Below are positions 7,959-17,006 of a stretch of DNA of 64,000 bases, in pieces (position 1 is the first letter of the stretch; each line of letters opens with the position of its first letter). Where the stretch lies: assembly GCF_019739195.1 (NCBI RefSeq), contig NZ_JAHHDS010000003.1, positions 1,984,001 to 2,048,000 of the forward strand. Direction: 5' to 3'. The stretch is from Microcella sp. (GTDB lineage Bacteria; Actinomycetota; Actinomycetes; Actinomycetales; Microbacteriaceae). The notes beneath the pieces are model-generated. The model was not told the origin of the DNA. It saw only the letters and a program-made list of their open reading frames with translations, and searched no databases. The position numbers were made by a program, and so were the translations under genes.

Positions 7959-9833
7959 TCAGCAGCGGGTGAAGTTCTCGACCGCGGCCGAGACGACCCC
8001 CGTTCCGCCGAGAATGCCAATGCGGTCGGCGTTGTGGCGCCACGCGCCGTGAATCGCGCCGTCGGTCGCGCAGGTCGGTCTGACGAGATAGATCGGGGCG
8101 CTGTCCTTCGCCGCGAGAGTGATGCCGGCGAGCGCGTCGGGGTAGTCCATGCCCGTTGCCCAGTATGCGGCCGACGGCAGTAGGAGGTCGAAACCGAGCT
8201 CGGTCACGGCCACCGACGTCGCGTAGCGGTCGACCCCCGCGGCCCGCACGACCTCGATGCCACCGAGGCCGGTGAGCTGGTTCTGGATGCTCGTGCTCAT
8301 CACGCCCGTGCCGCCGACGAGAATCACCCGATCGGGCTGCAGGGTGTTCATCAGGCTGAGGGTCGCGGTCGGCAAGGTCGCCGCATCACCGTCGACGAGC
8401 AGCATGGGCATACCGCCCGAGCCGGCAGCCGCCCCGGCGCTCAGAGCATCGGGAAAGTTGCGCCCGGTGACCAGATAGAGGTCGCTGTATCCGCCCGCAT
8501 TGTCGAAGAACTCCGTGACGACCGCTCTCGACGTCGCATAGCGGTCGAGCCCGGAGAGCCGCACGACTGTGGCACCAGTGGCTTCGAGCTGCGTGCGCAC
8601 GGTGTTCGAGAGCACGCCTTCGCCGCCGGCGAGGTAGATGGTCGTCGGGTCTAGCCGGTTTACCTCGGCGAGAACATCGGCGCGCAGGGAGTTCTGCGGG
8701 TTGAGCAGAAGCGGGCCGTTCTGCAACGACACAGCGGGAGCGAGCGAGAGCGCGTCAGGGAAGGAGGTGCCGCTGGCGATGAAGACGATCGGGTGCGGGT
8801 CGGGGTACGCCTCTTGCGACATCTGAATCGCGGTCTCGTACCGCGTCGCCCCACCGAACCGGTCGACCTCGAACTTCGCGACTTGAATAGCGTCGGAACC
8901 CCACGAGGTCGAGTAGACGGCCCGACCGTTCGGCGTGACCGCGACATCGGTCGTCGCGGAGAGGGTGCCCCAGTTTCCGAGTCGACGATCTTGGTCGAGG
9001 TCGACAACATGCACGTTGTCGAAGGTTGCGACGAACAACAGGCGCTGGTCGAAGAGCGGGGCGAGACCATTCGGTTGCGAGTCGATGAGAATCGAATCGA
9101 CGACCGTGTTCGTGGTGAGGTCGACGATGGTCAGGGTGTTGTCCAGCCGATCACTCACGATCGCGCGGTCACGGCTGGCATCGACGATGATGTCTGTCGC
9201 TCCGTTGCCGACGGTGACGGTCGACGTGGTGTCGAGCGCCGGGTTGATGATCGTCACGGTGTTCGTGTCGCTGCCCGGCACGATGACCTGTCCGCGCTCG
9301 TGATCCACAGCCACCCCTACCGGCCCTTCGCCCACCGGATACGTGTCGATGACGGTGCGTGTCGTCGCGTTCACTTCCATCAGTTCGTCTGAGGTCGAAC
9401 CGGTGATAAACGCCGTCGCGCCATTCGCCGAGAAGGCGACACCGACCGGCCCGCCCGGAAAGCTCGGAGACGATGTGACCGCGTTGGTTGCGGTGCTGAT
9501 GATGCTGACAGAGTTTGAGCTGCGGTGGGTCACCCACAGTTCGGTCGTGCCGGGCCGGAACGCCAAGTCTGTGTCGCCGAAGCCGACATCGATGGTCGTG
9601 ACGACAGTCTGTGATGCGAGGTCGATGACGTCGACCGTGCCGTCGGCGCCGTCGGCAACATATGCTCGCGTGCCCGCAGCGTTGATGACGATCGAGGCCG
9701 GCTGGTCTCCGACGGGAATCGAATCAAGCTGCGAGATGGCTGTCGCAGGGCTGGTCGACACCGGGGCGACAATCGCGAACGTGGCGAGCAGCACCACGGC
9801 TGACGATGCGCGAGTACGGGCGTGCGAGGTCAT
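7959..9833 (-). CDS. Secreted beta-propeller protein with three cell-wall-binding repeats (CWB2), paralogue
   Basis: 624 aa from ATG 9833, chosen because GAGAGGA lies 8 nt upstream and the signal peptide (SSAVVLLATFAIVAPVSTSPATA) begins there; the frame is open to 9956 without a better start. The architecture repeats that of the next gene: propeller repeats (AFRPGTTELWVTHRSSNSV, VVDSILIDSQPNGLAP) over residues about 35-330, then three CWB2 repeats (RFGGATRYETAIQMSQEA, NFPDALSAGAAAG, VILVGGTGVMS) and a terminal Cys. The two are tandem paralogues on the same strand with a 153-bp gap that contains a small stem-loop (7904-7918), so they may be co-expressed. Confidence 0.87.
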   Translation of the reverse strand: MTSHARTRASSAVVLLATFAIVAPVSTSPATAISQLDSIPVGDQPASIVINAAGTRAYVADGADGTVDVIDLASQTVVTTIDVGFGDTDLAFRPGTTELWVTHRSSNSVSIISTATNAVTSSPSFPGGPVGVAFSANGATAFITGSTSDELMEVNATTRTVIDTYPVGEGPVGVAVDHERGQVIVPGSDTNTVTIINPALDTTSTVTVGNGATDIIVDASRDRAIVSDRLDNTLTIVDLTTNTVVDSILIDSQPNGLAPLFDQRLLFVATFDNVHVVDLDQDRRLGNWGTLSATTDVAVTPNGRAVYSTSWGSDAIQVAKFEVDRFGGATRYETAIQMSQEAYPDPHPIVFIASGTSFPDALSLAPAVSLQNGPLLLNPQNSLRADVLAEVNRLDPTTIYLAGGEGVLSNTVRTQLEATGATVVRLSGLDRYATSRAVVTEFFDNAGGYSDLYLVTGRNFPDALSAGAAAGSGGMPMLLVDGDAATLPTATLSLMNTLQPDRVILVGGTGVMSTSIQNQLTGLGGIEVVRAAGVDRYATSVAVTELGFDLLLPSAAYWATGMDYPDALAGITLAAKDSAPIYLVRPTCATDGAIHGAWRHNADRIGILGGTGVVSAAVENFTRC

Positions 9834-10001
9834 GCGGGCATCCTCTCGGGTCGAGACCGTCGAGGTCACCTCGACTCTCTCGCACGATAGCCCGAACATT
9901 CGGCCAATTCCAGAGTAAAAATTGCCTAGTGCGCGCCCGCGATGGCCGGCGACCACGGCATCGCCCTAGCGACTCGCGCGTCGACCGCGGCGCTATTGGA
10001 G

Positions 10002-10469
10002 CTAGGGAACAAGCAGCTCGTACTCGGGCAGCGAGCCGTCGAGTACGGGCACGAGAAGCTCGACGCCCGGCACGGTGCCGTAGCTCAAGAAGAGCGGCAC
10101 GAGCCCGCCGATGACATCGGTGCTGCCGGTGACGAGCACCTGAGGCTGGTCGGGCCCGCCGAATGCCGTGCGACTGTTGGCCGAGATCAAGACGACTTCG
10201 GTCACGCGCTCACTGCCGTCGCTCCACTGCACCGACAGACGCTTGCCGACGTCACTCGAGTTGACGACGGTCATGACCAGGTTCAAATTCTCGGGGTCGT
10301 CGCCGATGAGCAGCGCGTTGCGCACGGCCAGCTCGCCGACCTCGGTGCCCACTCCGTCGCTCGGGTCATACTCTTTCTCGGTCGCGATCTCGGCACCGAA
10401 CGTGCAGCCGGTCGTTGCCAGCAGAAGCGCCGCCGCGAGGGCGATCGACGCGGCCAGACGAGATTTCAC
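10002..10469 (-). CDS. Small lipoprotein of unknown function
   Basis: 155 aa from GTG 10469. I prefer this start to the longer frame (open to 10649) because GGAGG lies about 8 nt upstream and the codon opens a typical lipoprotein signal: KSR, a hydrophobic stretch SIALAAALLLA and Cys in TTGC. The mature part contains NLVMTVVNSSDVGKRLSVQW and reads like a small extracytoplasmic beta-sandwich; no enzyme motif is visible. It is divergent from carD. A lipoprotein in this position next to carD is, to my knowledge, common in this family, but its function is not known. Confidence 0.75.
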   Translation of the reverse strand: MKSRLAASIALAAALLLATTGCTFGAEIATEKEYDPSDGVGTEVGELAVRNALLIGDDPENLNLVMTVVNSSDVGKRLSVQWSDGSERVTEVVLISANSRTAFGGPDQPQVLVTGSTDVIGGLVPLFLSYGTVPGVELLVPVLDGSLPEYELLVP

Positions 10470-10595
10470 GAGTTGCCTCCAGAGCACGGGGGGTAGCGAT
10501 CGATGAGCAGTGCACGACTCTCGATGGCCTGTTCCTCTCCAGTCTATCCAGCGAGCGAGGGCCGCGCGCAGGCTCGATGAGCGCCTGCCCGACCG

Positions 10596-10624
10596 CTGAG
10601 GCTGAGAAACTGCTGTGGTAGACT
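10596..10624 (+). promoter_or_regulatory. Candidate carD promoter
   Basis: A -10-like hexamer TAGACT (10619-10624) lies 27 bp before the carD start, with a weak -35 match CTGAGG (10596-10601) at 17-bp spacing. Actinobacterial promoters often show only the -10, so this is a suggestion based on spacing. Confidence 0.35.
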
Positions 10625-10651
10625 GGAGGTTCTGCGGAAGGACCACCATCC

Positions 10652-11134
10652 ATGCTTTTCCAGGTCGGCGAGACTGTCGTCTACCCCCATCACGGGGCTG
10701 CCACGATCATCGAAGTCAAGAACCGAACCATTCGGGGTGAAGAGAAGCTTTATCTGAAGCTCAACGTCACCCAGGGCGATCTGACGATCGAGGTTCCTGC
10801 TGAGAACGTCGACCTCGTCGGCGTTCGCGACGTGATCGGGCAAGAAGGTCTCGACAAGGTGTTTGAGGTGCTGCGCGCGCCGTTCACCGAAGAGCCGACC
10901 AACTGGTCTCGCCGCTACAAGGCCAACCTCGAGAAGCTCGCCTCGGGCGACGTCATCAAGGTCTCCGAGGTCGTTCGTGACCTGTGGCGCCGCGATCAAG
11001 ACCGCGGTCTGAGTGCGGGCGAGAAGCGGATGCTCGCCAAGGCCCGCCAGATTCTCATCAGTGAGCTCGCTCTCGCCGAGAAGACCGACGAGGAGAAAGC
11101 CTCGACGGTTCTCGACGAGGTTCTCGCCTCATAG
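10652..11134 (+). CDS. carD: CarD-family RNA polymerase-binding transcription factor
   Basis: 160 aa. The N-terminal RNAP-interaction domain ([20 protein letters not shown]) binds the beta subunit. The C-terminal helical domain ends with [31 protein letters not shown], including the Trp (residue about 86) that wedges into the upstream edge of the transcription bubble, and [16 protein letters not shown]. CarD stabilises open complexes at rRNA and many other promoters and is essential in mycobacteria. It is the first gene of the syntenic string carD-ispDF-cysS-rlmB. It ends 25 bp before ispDF, so co-transcription is likely. Confidence 0.95.
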   Translation: MLFQVGETVVYPHHGAATIIEVKNRTIRGEEKLYLKLNVTQGDLTIEVPAENVDLVGVRDVIGQEGLDKVFEVLRAPFTEEPTNWSRRYKANLEKLASGDVIKVSEVVRDLWRRDQDRGLSAGEKRMLAKARQILISELALAEKTDEEKASTVLDEVLAS

Positions 11135-11159
11135 CCAGCTGAGTAGCATCGACCCCGCA

Positions 11160-12353
11160 GTGACCGACTCGGCCGCTGCGTCGTCGGCTCTCTCGCCGCG
11201 GCTCGCCGTCGTCATCGTTGCCGCGGGCAGCGGTACGAGGCTCGGGCGATCAGAGCCCAAGGCCTTCGTCACAGTCGGCGGTCGCACGCTGCTCGAGCAC
11301 GCCCTCGATGCGGTCTTCTCGCTCGCCGAGCCCGCTCAGGTCGTCGTGGTCGCGCCTGCCTCCCATCGCGACGAGGCGCGCACCATCGCGCTTCGGTCGG
11401 CGGGTGCGGCTCGCGACTCGGTGATAGTCGTCGCGGGCGGTGACAGCAGGCTCGCCTCGGTGCGCGCCGGAGTCGTCGCGATCGGCTCGGGCGTCGAGAC
11501 CGTTCTCGTGCACGACGCCGCGCGCGCCTTCACCCCCGTCGAGGTGTTCGACCGCGTCATCGCCCGCGTGCGGGCCGACGAGGTCGGAGTAATTCCCGCG
11601 TTGCCGGTGGTCGACACGATCGCGCGGCGCACGTCCGACGGCGCGGTCATCGAGCAGGTCGATCGCGCGCAGCTCGCGTCGATCCAGACCCCCCAGGGTT
11701 TTCCGCTCGAGCAGTACCGCGCAGCACTCGCGGCGGTGGCGCCCGATGCCGAGCACACCGACGATGCCAGCGTGCACGCGGCGGCAGGGCATCCCGTCGT
11801 CACGGTGCTCGGCGACGACCGCGCGTTCAAGGTGACGACGCCGTGGGATCTGCGGCGGGCTCAGCAGCTCGTCGCCGATGACCGGCCCTCGCTGCGCACC
11901 GGGATCGGCATCGATGTGCACGCCTACGACGACGCGCAACCGCTCTGGCTCGGCGGCCTCTACTGGCCCGATGAGCCCGGGCTCGCCGGCCACAGCGACG
12001 GCGACGCGATCAGCCACGCCATCTGCGACGCGCTGCTGTCGGCGGCGGGGCTCGGCGACATCGGGTCGCGATTCGGCGTCGATGATCCGCGATTCGCGGA
12101 TGCTCGAGGCGAGGTCTTTCTCACCGCTACCCTCGAGCTGCTGCGCGATGCAGGCTTCGACGTGCTCAACGTCGCGGTGCAGGTGGTCGCTCAGCGTCCC
12201 CGATTCGCCGCCCGCCGCCACGAGGTCGAAGCGCTGCTCAGCCGGGTGCTCGGCGCCCCGGTGAGCGTGGCCGCGACGACGAGCGACGGCCTCGGGTTCA
12301 CCGGCCGTGCCGAGGGCGTCGCCGCGATTGCGACAGCACTCCTGCGTTCCTGA
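11160..12353 (+). CDS. ispDF: Bifunctional IspD/IspF isoprenoid enzyme
   Basis: 397 aa from GTG 11160; upstream in-frame codons overlap carD and do not look like IspD. Residues about 15-235 are IspD (2-C-methyl-D-erythritol 4-phosphate cytidylyltransferase): nucleotide-binding VIVAAGSGTRLGRSEPKAF, VLVHDAARAF and QTPQGF. Residues about 240-397 are IspF (MECDP synthase): GIGIDVHAYDD with metal ligands Asp and His, GHSDGDAISHAICDALL and the TSDGLGFTGRAEG C-terminus. Both act in the MEP pathway to IPP/DMAPP. The fusion is well known in several bacterial groups. A GC-rich stem-loop follows the stop codon directly. Confidence 0.95.
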   Translation: MTDSAAASSALSPRLAVVIVAAGSGTRLGRSEPKAFVTVGGRTLLEHALDAVFSLAEPAQVVVVAPASHRDEARTIALRSAGAARDSVIVVAGGDSRLASVRAGVVAIGSGVETVLVHDAARAFTPVEVFDRVIARVRADEVGVIPALPVVDTIARRTSDGAVIEQVDRAQLASIQTPQGFPLEQYRAALAAVAPDAEHTDDASVHAAAGHPVVTVLGDDRAFKVTTPWDLRRAQQLVADDRPSLRTGIGIDVHAYDDAQPLWLGGLYWPDEPGLAGHSDGDAISHAICDALLSAAGLGDIGSRFGVDDPRFADARGEVFLTATLELLRDAGFDVLNVAVQVVAQRPRFAARRHEVEALLSRVLGAPVSVAATTSDGLGFTGRAEGVAAIATALLRS

Positions 12354-12378
12354 TCGCGCCGCCGCTCCTGCGGCGCGA
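12354..12378 (+). terminator. Stem-loop after ispDF
   Basis: A perfect 9-bp stem TCGCGCCGC / GCGGCGCGA with a 7-nt loop begins at the base after the ispDF stop codon. It has no T-tract, as is common for actinobacterial terminators. Confidence 0.5.
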
Positions 12379-12452
12379 TGAGCTCCGCCCGCCGAGCACG
12401 GTCGCCGGGCTCCGCTCGCTCGGCCATAGCGCCCCGCCGGTAGGCTTGCCCG

Positions 12453-13859
12453 GTGACCGTGCGCCTTTATGACAGCCTGCAGCAGGCCGTCGTCGACCTC
12501 GCGCCACGGGTCGAGGGCCACGTGGGCATGTACGTTTGCGGGCCGACGGTGCAGTCGTCGCCGCACATCGGGCACGTGCGCAGCGCGCTCGTCTATGACC
12601 TCTGGCGGCGCTGGCTGACCCAGCGCGGGTACGCCGTCACCTTCATTCGCAACGTCACCGACATCGACGACAAGGTGCTCGCACAGCAGAGCGAGCACGA
12701 GCCGTGGTACGCCGTGGCCTACCGCGTCGAGCTCGAGTTCACGGCGGCGTACCGGGCACTCGGCATTCTGCCGCCGACGTACGAGCCGCGCGCGACGGCG
12801 AGCATCGCGCAGATGCACGAGCTCATCGCGACGCTCATCGAGCGCGATCACGCCTACGCGGCCGATGACGGTAGCGGCGACGTCTACTTCGATGTGCGCA
12901 GCTGGAGCCGCTACGGCGAGCTCACCCGGCAGAGCCCCGACGACATGGAAGCGGCGGGCGATGCGCCCCCTCGAGCCAAGCGCGACCCGCGCGACTTCGC
13001 GCTCTGGAAGGGCGCCAAGACCGACGAGCCCTCGAGCGCCCACTGGGCCTCGCCGTGGGGCCCTGGCCGACCCGGCTGGCACATCGAGTGCTCGGCGATG
13101 GCGGCCCGATATCTGGGCGAGTCGTTCGACATCCACGGTGGCGGTCTCGACCTGCGTTTTCCGCATCACGAGAACGAGCTGGCCCAGTCGAGCGCGGCGG
13201 GGCATGAGTTCGCTCGCCACTGGGTGCACAACGGCCTGGTCAACGTGGGCGGCCAGAAGATGTCGAAGTCGCTCGGCAATTCGGTGTTCGCGCTCGAGCT
13301 GCTCGCGAGCCATCGCCCGGCCGTGGTGCGCTACTGGCTCGGCTCGGCGCACTACCGCTCGACGATCGACTACACCCCGAGCTCGCTCGACGAGGCGCAG
13401 GCCGCTCTCGAGCGCATCGAGGGCTTTATCGCGCGCGCATCCCGCCGCGTCGCCTCAACACGCTTCGCCGAGGTCGACGCCGAGTTGCCGGCCGAGTTCG
13501 TGACTGCGATGGATGACGACCTCGCGGTGCCGCAAGCGCTCGCCGTGCTGCACGATCGCGTCAGGGCTGGCAACGCCGCACTCGACGACGACGATGTGGC
13601 CGCCGTCGCGCGGGCCCGCGCCGAGGTGGCTGGCATGGTCGCGGTGCTTGGCTTCGATGCCTCCGAAGCGGATGCTCGCGACGACGACCCCGCCCGACGA
13701 GCCCTCTCGACGCTCGTCGACCGGCTCATCGGCGAACGCCGCGACGCCCGAGAGTCGCGCGACTTCGCGACGGCCGACCGCATTCGCGATGACCTGGCCG
13801 CGGCCGGCATCGTGCTCGAAGACTCACCGACAGCAACCGACTGGAGTATCGATGGCTAA
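12453..13859 (+). CDS. cysS: Cysteinyl-tRNA synthetase
   Basis: 468 aa, GTG start. The class I synthetase signatures are present: YVCGPTVQSSPHIGHVRS (zinc Cys and HIGH motif, residues about 27-45) and KMSKSLGN (about 270). Zinc ligands appear in WHIECSAMA and GGGLDLRFPHHENE. The C-terminal helical region ends in RDFATADRIRDDLAAAGIVLEDSPTATDW, the usual CysRS tail. The paralogous mycothiol ligase MshC is shorter and lacks that tail, so CysS is the better call, supported by rlmB directly downstream (8-nt overlap). It charges tRNA-Cys in the cytosol. Confidence 0.93.
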   Translation: MTVRLYDSLQQAVVDLAPRVEGHVGMYVCGPTVQSSPHIGHVRSALVYDLWRRWLTQRGYAVTFIRNVTDIDDKVLAQQSEHEPWYAVAYRVELEFTAAYRALGILPPTYEPRATASIAQMHELIATLIERDHAYAADDGSGDVYFDVRSWSRYGELTRQSPDDMEAAGDAPPRAKRDPRDFALWKGAKTDEPSSAHWASPWGPGRPGWHIECSAMAARYLGESFDIHGGGLDLRFPHHENELAQSSAAGHEFARHWVHNGLVNVGGQKMSKSLGNSVFALELLASHRPAVVRYWLGSAHYRSTIDYTPSSLDEAQAALERIEGFIARASRRVASTRFAEVDAELPAEFVTAMDDDLAVPQALAVLHDRVRAGNAALDDDDVAAVARARAEVAGMVAVLGFDASEADARDDDPARRALSTLVDRLIGERRDARESRDFATADRIRDDLAAAGIVLEDSPTATDWSIDG

Positions 13860-14844
13860 GCAAGGGCGCCCCGGCGCCAGCAAGAAGAAGAAGGGCCCGA
13901 CGGTCGGTTCAGGGGGTCAAGGTCGCCAGGCGCTCGAGGGCCGTGGCCCGACTCCGAAGGCGGAGGACCGCACGTGGCACCCGGCCGGCAAGCGCAAGGC
14001 CGCGAACGATCGGCTCGCCGCCGCGCGGTCTCGCGCGGGGGGCAATGCCGGGGGCGGGCAGCAGTCGAACCGCTCGCGCGCACCCAAGAAGAATGTCGAC
14101 GCCGAGATCGTCAGTGGTCGCAACTCGGTGCTGGAGGCTTTGCGCGCGAAGATTCCGGCGAGCGCGTTCTACATCGCGGCGCGCGTCGAGATGGACGATC
14201 GGGTGAAAGAGGCTCTCACGCTGGCGACCAAGCGCGGCATTCCGGTGCTCGAAATCATGCGCCCCGAGCTCGACCGCATGACGGGCGAGAACTCGGTCAA
14301 CCAGGGCATCGCGATCACGGTGCCCGCATACGAGTACGCGCACCCGATGGATCTCGTCACGAAGGCCATCAGTCGGGGGCAGACCCCTCTGCTTGTCGCG
14401 CTCGACGGCGTGACCGACCCGCGCAATCTCGGAGCGATCATCCGCTCGACGGCGGCGTTCGGCGGTCACGGCGTCATCGTGCCGCAGCGTCGCTCAGTCG
14501 GCGTCACGGCAGCGGCATGGAAGACCTCGGCGGGTGCTGCCGCGCGCACACCCGTGGCGATGGCGGCCAACCTGACGCAGACCCTCAAGGCCATGAAGTC
14601 AGAAGGCGTCTTCGTGCTCGGTCTCGACGGGGGCGGCGACATGATGCTGCCGAACCTCGAGCTTGCCGATCGCCCACTCGTCATCGTCGTGGGAAGTGAG
14701 GGCAAGGGCCTGTCGCGCCTCGTCACCGAGACCTGCGACGCGATCGTTTCGATCCCGATCTCGGCAGCGACCGAGTCGCTCAACGCGGGCATCGCGGCGA
14801 GCGTGGCGCTCTACGAGGTCTCGCGACGACGGGCAGCGCTCTAG
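13852..14844 (+). CDS. rlmB: 23S rRNA (guanosine-2'-O-)-methyltransferase RlmB
   Basis: 330 aa from ATG 13852, overlapping the cysS stop by 8 nt; the longer open frame upstream is cysS read out of frame. The first about 75 residues are basic and disordered (AKQGRPGASKKKKG and Gly/Arg-rich runs), typical for actinobacterial RlmB. Then come the substrate-binding domain (IVSGRNSVLEALRAKIPASA) and the SPOUT catalytic domain with LVALDGVTDPRNLGAIIRS, VIVVGSEGKGLSRL and IPISAATESLNAGIAASVAL, which form the knotted SAM pocket. It 2'-O-methylates a guanosine of 23S rRNA. Confidence 0.92.
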   Translation: MAKQGRPGASKKKKGPTVGSGGQGRQALEGRGPTPKAEDRTWHPAGKRKAANDRLAAARSRAGGNAGGGQQSNRSRAPKKNVDAEIVSGRNSVLEALRAKIPASAFYIAARVEMDDRVKEALTLATKRGIPVLEIMRPELDRMTGENSVNQGIAITVPAYEYAHPMDLVTKAISRGQTPLLVALDGVTDPRNLGAIIRSTAAFGGHGVIVPQRRSVGVTAAAWKTSAGAAARTPVAMAANLTQTLKAMKSEGVFVLGLDGGGDMMLPNLELADRPLVIVVGSEGKGLSRLVTETCDAIVSIPISAATESLNAGIAASVALYEVSRRRAAL

Positions 14845-14886
14845 GACTGCTCGCTCGTCGCCGTATCGGCGTGTGTATCCTCGAAG

Positions 14887-14905
14887 TGTTCATCTTTACT
14901 GAACA
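14887..14905 (+). promoter_or_regulatory. Operator A1 (GTTCA-N7-TGAAC) before the first ketopantoate reductase gene
   Basis: Perfect dyad TGTTCATCTTTACTGAACA, 15 bp upstream of the ATG at 14921. A -10-like TATCCT (14876-14881) lies directly before it, so a bound protein would block the start of transcription. This is the clearest member of a recurring motif in the region; the XRE-cupin regulator at 35301 is the likely binder (inference). Confidence 0.65.
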
Positions 14906-14920
14906 TGTGAGGAGAGAGCG

Positions 14921-15961
14921 ATGGCGCTCGACCACCTGAAGATCGCGATCGTCGGCGCGGGCGCTGTCGGCGGATCGGTAGCAGCTGACCTGATTCGAGC
15001 TGGTCTCGATGTCACGGTGATCGACCAGTGGCCCGCCCACGTCGAGACGATGCGGGCGAACGGCCTGACCGTGCACCTCGCGGCAGAGACGCAGGTCACA
15101 CCGGTGCCCGCGCTGCACCTGTGCCAGGTGGCCGAGTTGCGCGAGCCCTTCGACATCGTTCTCACGGGCGTCAAGACCTACGACACGCGCTGGACCGCTG
15201 AGCTCATGAAGCCCCTGATGCGACCGGACTCGGTGTTCGTGGGCCTGCAGAACGGCATGACGATCGACGACGTGGCTGCGATCGTCGGCGCTGATCGCAC
15301 GATCGGCTGCGTGCTCGGCATCGCCGCGAATCTGCGCACGCCCGGCGTGATCGTGCGACAGGTGACGCCCGCCGAGACCTGGTTTTCAGTCGGCACGCTG
15401 AGCGGCGAGCGCACCGAGAGGCTCGACCAGGTGGCTGCGGTGCTCGCGCACGCCGCCGAGATCGTCGTGACCGACGACATCCGCTCGGCGAAGTGGATGA
15501 AGCTCATCGCCAACATTCCCGAGATGCTGCCGTCAGGCCTTCTCGGTATGCCGCTGCTGGAGGCCGCGCACACGCCGGGCATTCGACCCGTCATGGATGC
15601 GATGTCGCGCGAGGCGTACGCGCTCGCGATCGATCTCGGCATCACCATGATGCCCTCGCTCGGCATCACTGCCGAGGCTATGCCCAATTCCGACCAGTAC
15701 GCGCTCGACCTGCTCGACCGCGTGCTCTCGCACTTCTCGCAGCCCGATACGCGGGTTGCCGTGCTGCAGGACTGGGAGAAGGGCCGCCGGGCCGAACTCG
15801 ACGCCTTCAGCGGGTACATCGTCGCGCAGCGTGCGGAGCTCGGAGGCAGTGCGCCGGTCAACGAGCGGATCCTGCGGCTGTCAGAGAAGGTCGAGCGCGG
15901 CGAACTCACGCCGGCGCCCGAAAACGCACCGCTGCTTATGGCCGCACTCGGCTCCGCTTGA
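14921..15961 (+). CDS. Ketopantoate reductase-like (ApbA/PanE) oxidoreductase, copy A
   Basis: 346 aa. The N-terminal Rossmann domain has IAIVGAGAVGGSVAADLIRAG (NAD(P)-binding GxGxxG). The middle contains VGLQNGMTIDD and the family Lys in SAKWMKLIANIPEM (residue about 190), the general acid in 2-dehydropantoate 2-reductase. The C-terminal helical domain has the conserved LQDWEKGRRAELDAFSGYIV (substrate-binding Lys/Arg and Glu). In this context the substrate is probably another 2-oxo or hydroxy acid of the catabolic pathway, not ketopantoate. It opens the accessory region behind operator A1. A paralogue lies at 32031. Confidence 0.85.
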   Translation: MALDHLKIAIVGAGAVGGSVAADLIRAGLDVTVIDQWPAHVETMRANGLTVHLAAETQVTPVPALHLCQVAELREPFDIVLTGVKTYDTRWTAELMKPLMRPDSVFVGLQNGMTIDDVAAIVGADRTIGCVLGIAANLRTPGVIVRQVTPAETWFSVGTLSGERTERLDQVAAVLAHAAEIVVTDDIRSAKWMKLIANIPEMLPSGLLGMPLLEAAHTPGIRPVMDAMSREAYALAIDLGITMMPSLGITAEAMPNSDQYALDLLDRVLSHFSQPDTRVAVLQDWEKGRRAELDAFSGYIVAQRAELGGSAPVNERILRLSEKVERGELTPAPENAPLLMAALGSA

Positions 15962-15989
15962 CAGGAGACCATGCGATCGCATTGACTGT

Positions 15990-16006
15990 GTTCACTAAGG
16001 CTGAAC
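15990..16006 (+). promoter_or_regulatory. Operator A2 (GTTCA-N7-TGAAC) before the bicupin gene
   Basis: GTTCACTAAGGCTGAAC, both half-sites exact and the spacer 7 nt as in A1. It starts 28 bp after the preceding gene ends and 84 bp before the bicupin start. A -35-like TTGACT (15982-15987) abuts it. A small palindrome GTGGG-ATA-CCCAC follows at 16020-16032. Confidence 0.6.
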
Positions 16007-16073
16007 GCGCGGCAGCGCCGTGGGATACCCACATAGTCACCACGGAGTGCGCAGTACCAAGAAGGAGTCGACG

Positions 16074-16964
16074 ATGACCCGCTATGTCGTCCGCACGGCC
16101 GGTGAGGCCGACTACCGCGACCCCGGGGCGCTCGCCCCCGACTCGCACGGCTACTCGCGCTGGTGCGCGGTCGGCTATGCCGACGGCGCCGTGCACACCG
16201 ACTTCGGCATGTCGCGTCTCGAGCCCGGCGGCGCCGTGCCGACGCACGTGCACTCGTTCGAAGAGTCGTTCCACCTCGTTGAGGGCGAGGTGCTGCTCGT
16301 GACGCCCGAGGCGACCGTGCACCTCGTCGCGGGCGACTACGGCGTGATCCCGCTCGGGGTTCCGCACTCGTGGCACTCGATCGGCGACGCACCCGCAGTG
16401 TGGAGCGACATCTACTCGCCTCCGCCGCGCGTCGAGCACGGCAGCGACACCTACCGGGTCGCCGACCTCGCGCCGGGCGAGCCCGTGAGGGTCGACCCGC
16501 GCGACCCGCGCACCCGTTCGTTCGGGGCCATCACGACCGAGCAGATGAACCCCGGCAAGCAGTCGCAAGAATTGCTCGCGCAGTCGGCCAGCATGCGCAC
16601 GGCCCTGCTCGTCTACAGCGGCATCTCGCTCAAGATGATGGTCGACAGCGACCTCGGCTCGGTGCTGCACACGATGTTCATGGTGCAGTACGAGCCCACC
16701 GGCGTCGCAGGCCCGCACGACCACCCGCTCGAAGAGGCCTACTTGATCATGGATGGCGAGGTCGACGCGACCTTCGACGGCTACGAGGTGCGCATGAAGC
16801 CGGGCGACATCGCCTGGGCTGGCGTCGGCTGCGTGCACTCGTTTCGCGCAGTCGGCGAGCCCGTGCGCTGGCTCGAGACGCAGTCGCCCCAGATGCCCGC
16901 CCGCCACGCCTACCGATTTGCGCGCGACTGGACCTATCTCGCCGACAAGCTCGGCTCTGCATAA
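16074..16964 (+). CDS. Bicupin protein, ureidoglycine-aminohydrolase-like fold
   Basis: 296 aa from ATG 16074, 7 nt after GAAGGAG. Two cupin barrels are visible. The first (residues about 40-120) has PTHVHSFEESFHLVEGEV and GDYGVIPLGVPHSWHSIGD, giving His, His, Glu and His metal ligands. The second (about 195-280) has GPHDHPLEEAYLIMDGEV and KPGDIAWAGVGCVHSFRA. The two-cupin layout with these motifs is that of (S)-ureidoglycine aminohydrolase and relatives, which release ammonia from an amine-bearing carbon. No allantoin genes are present, so the substrate is open. It precedes the degenerate SDR by 42 bp and is probably in the same transcript. Confidence 0.75.
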   Translation: MTRYVVRTAGEADYRDPGALAPDSHGYSRWCAVGYADGAVHTDFGMSRLEPGGAVPTHVHSFEESFHLVEGEVLLVTPEATVHLVAGDYGVIPLGVPHSWHSIGDAPAVWSDIYSPPPRVEHGSDTYRVADLAPGEPVRVDPRDPRTRSFGAITTEQMNPGKQSQELLAQSASMRTALLVYSGISLKMMVDSDLGSVLHTMFMVQYEPTGVAGPHDHPLEEAYLIMDGEVDATFDGYEVRMKPGDIAWAGVGCVHSFRAVGEPVRWLETQSPQMPARHAYRFARDWTYLADKLGSA

Positions 16965-17006
16965 CCGACTCACCTGGCACCCGGCCAGAACGCTCAAGGA
17001 GGAGCA

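Noticed and set aside
11250-13352. 700-codon - strand frame opposite ispDF and cysS
   Set aside because: Composition is Arg/Ala/Val-rich without any family pattern, while the + strand proteins there are certain.
12453-13859. Mycothiol ligase MshC as alternative to CysS
   Set aside because: The C-terminal helical tail and linkage to rlmB fit CysS; MshC is shorter and lacks this tail.
16074-16964. Assigning the bicupin firmly as allantoin-pathway ureidoglycine aminohydrolase
   Set aside because: No allantoinase, allantoate amidohydrolase or ureidoglycolate gene is nearby, so only the fold is supported.
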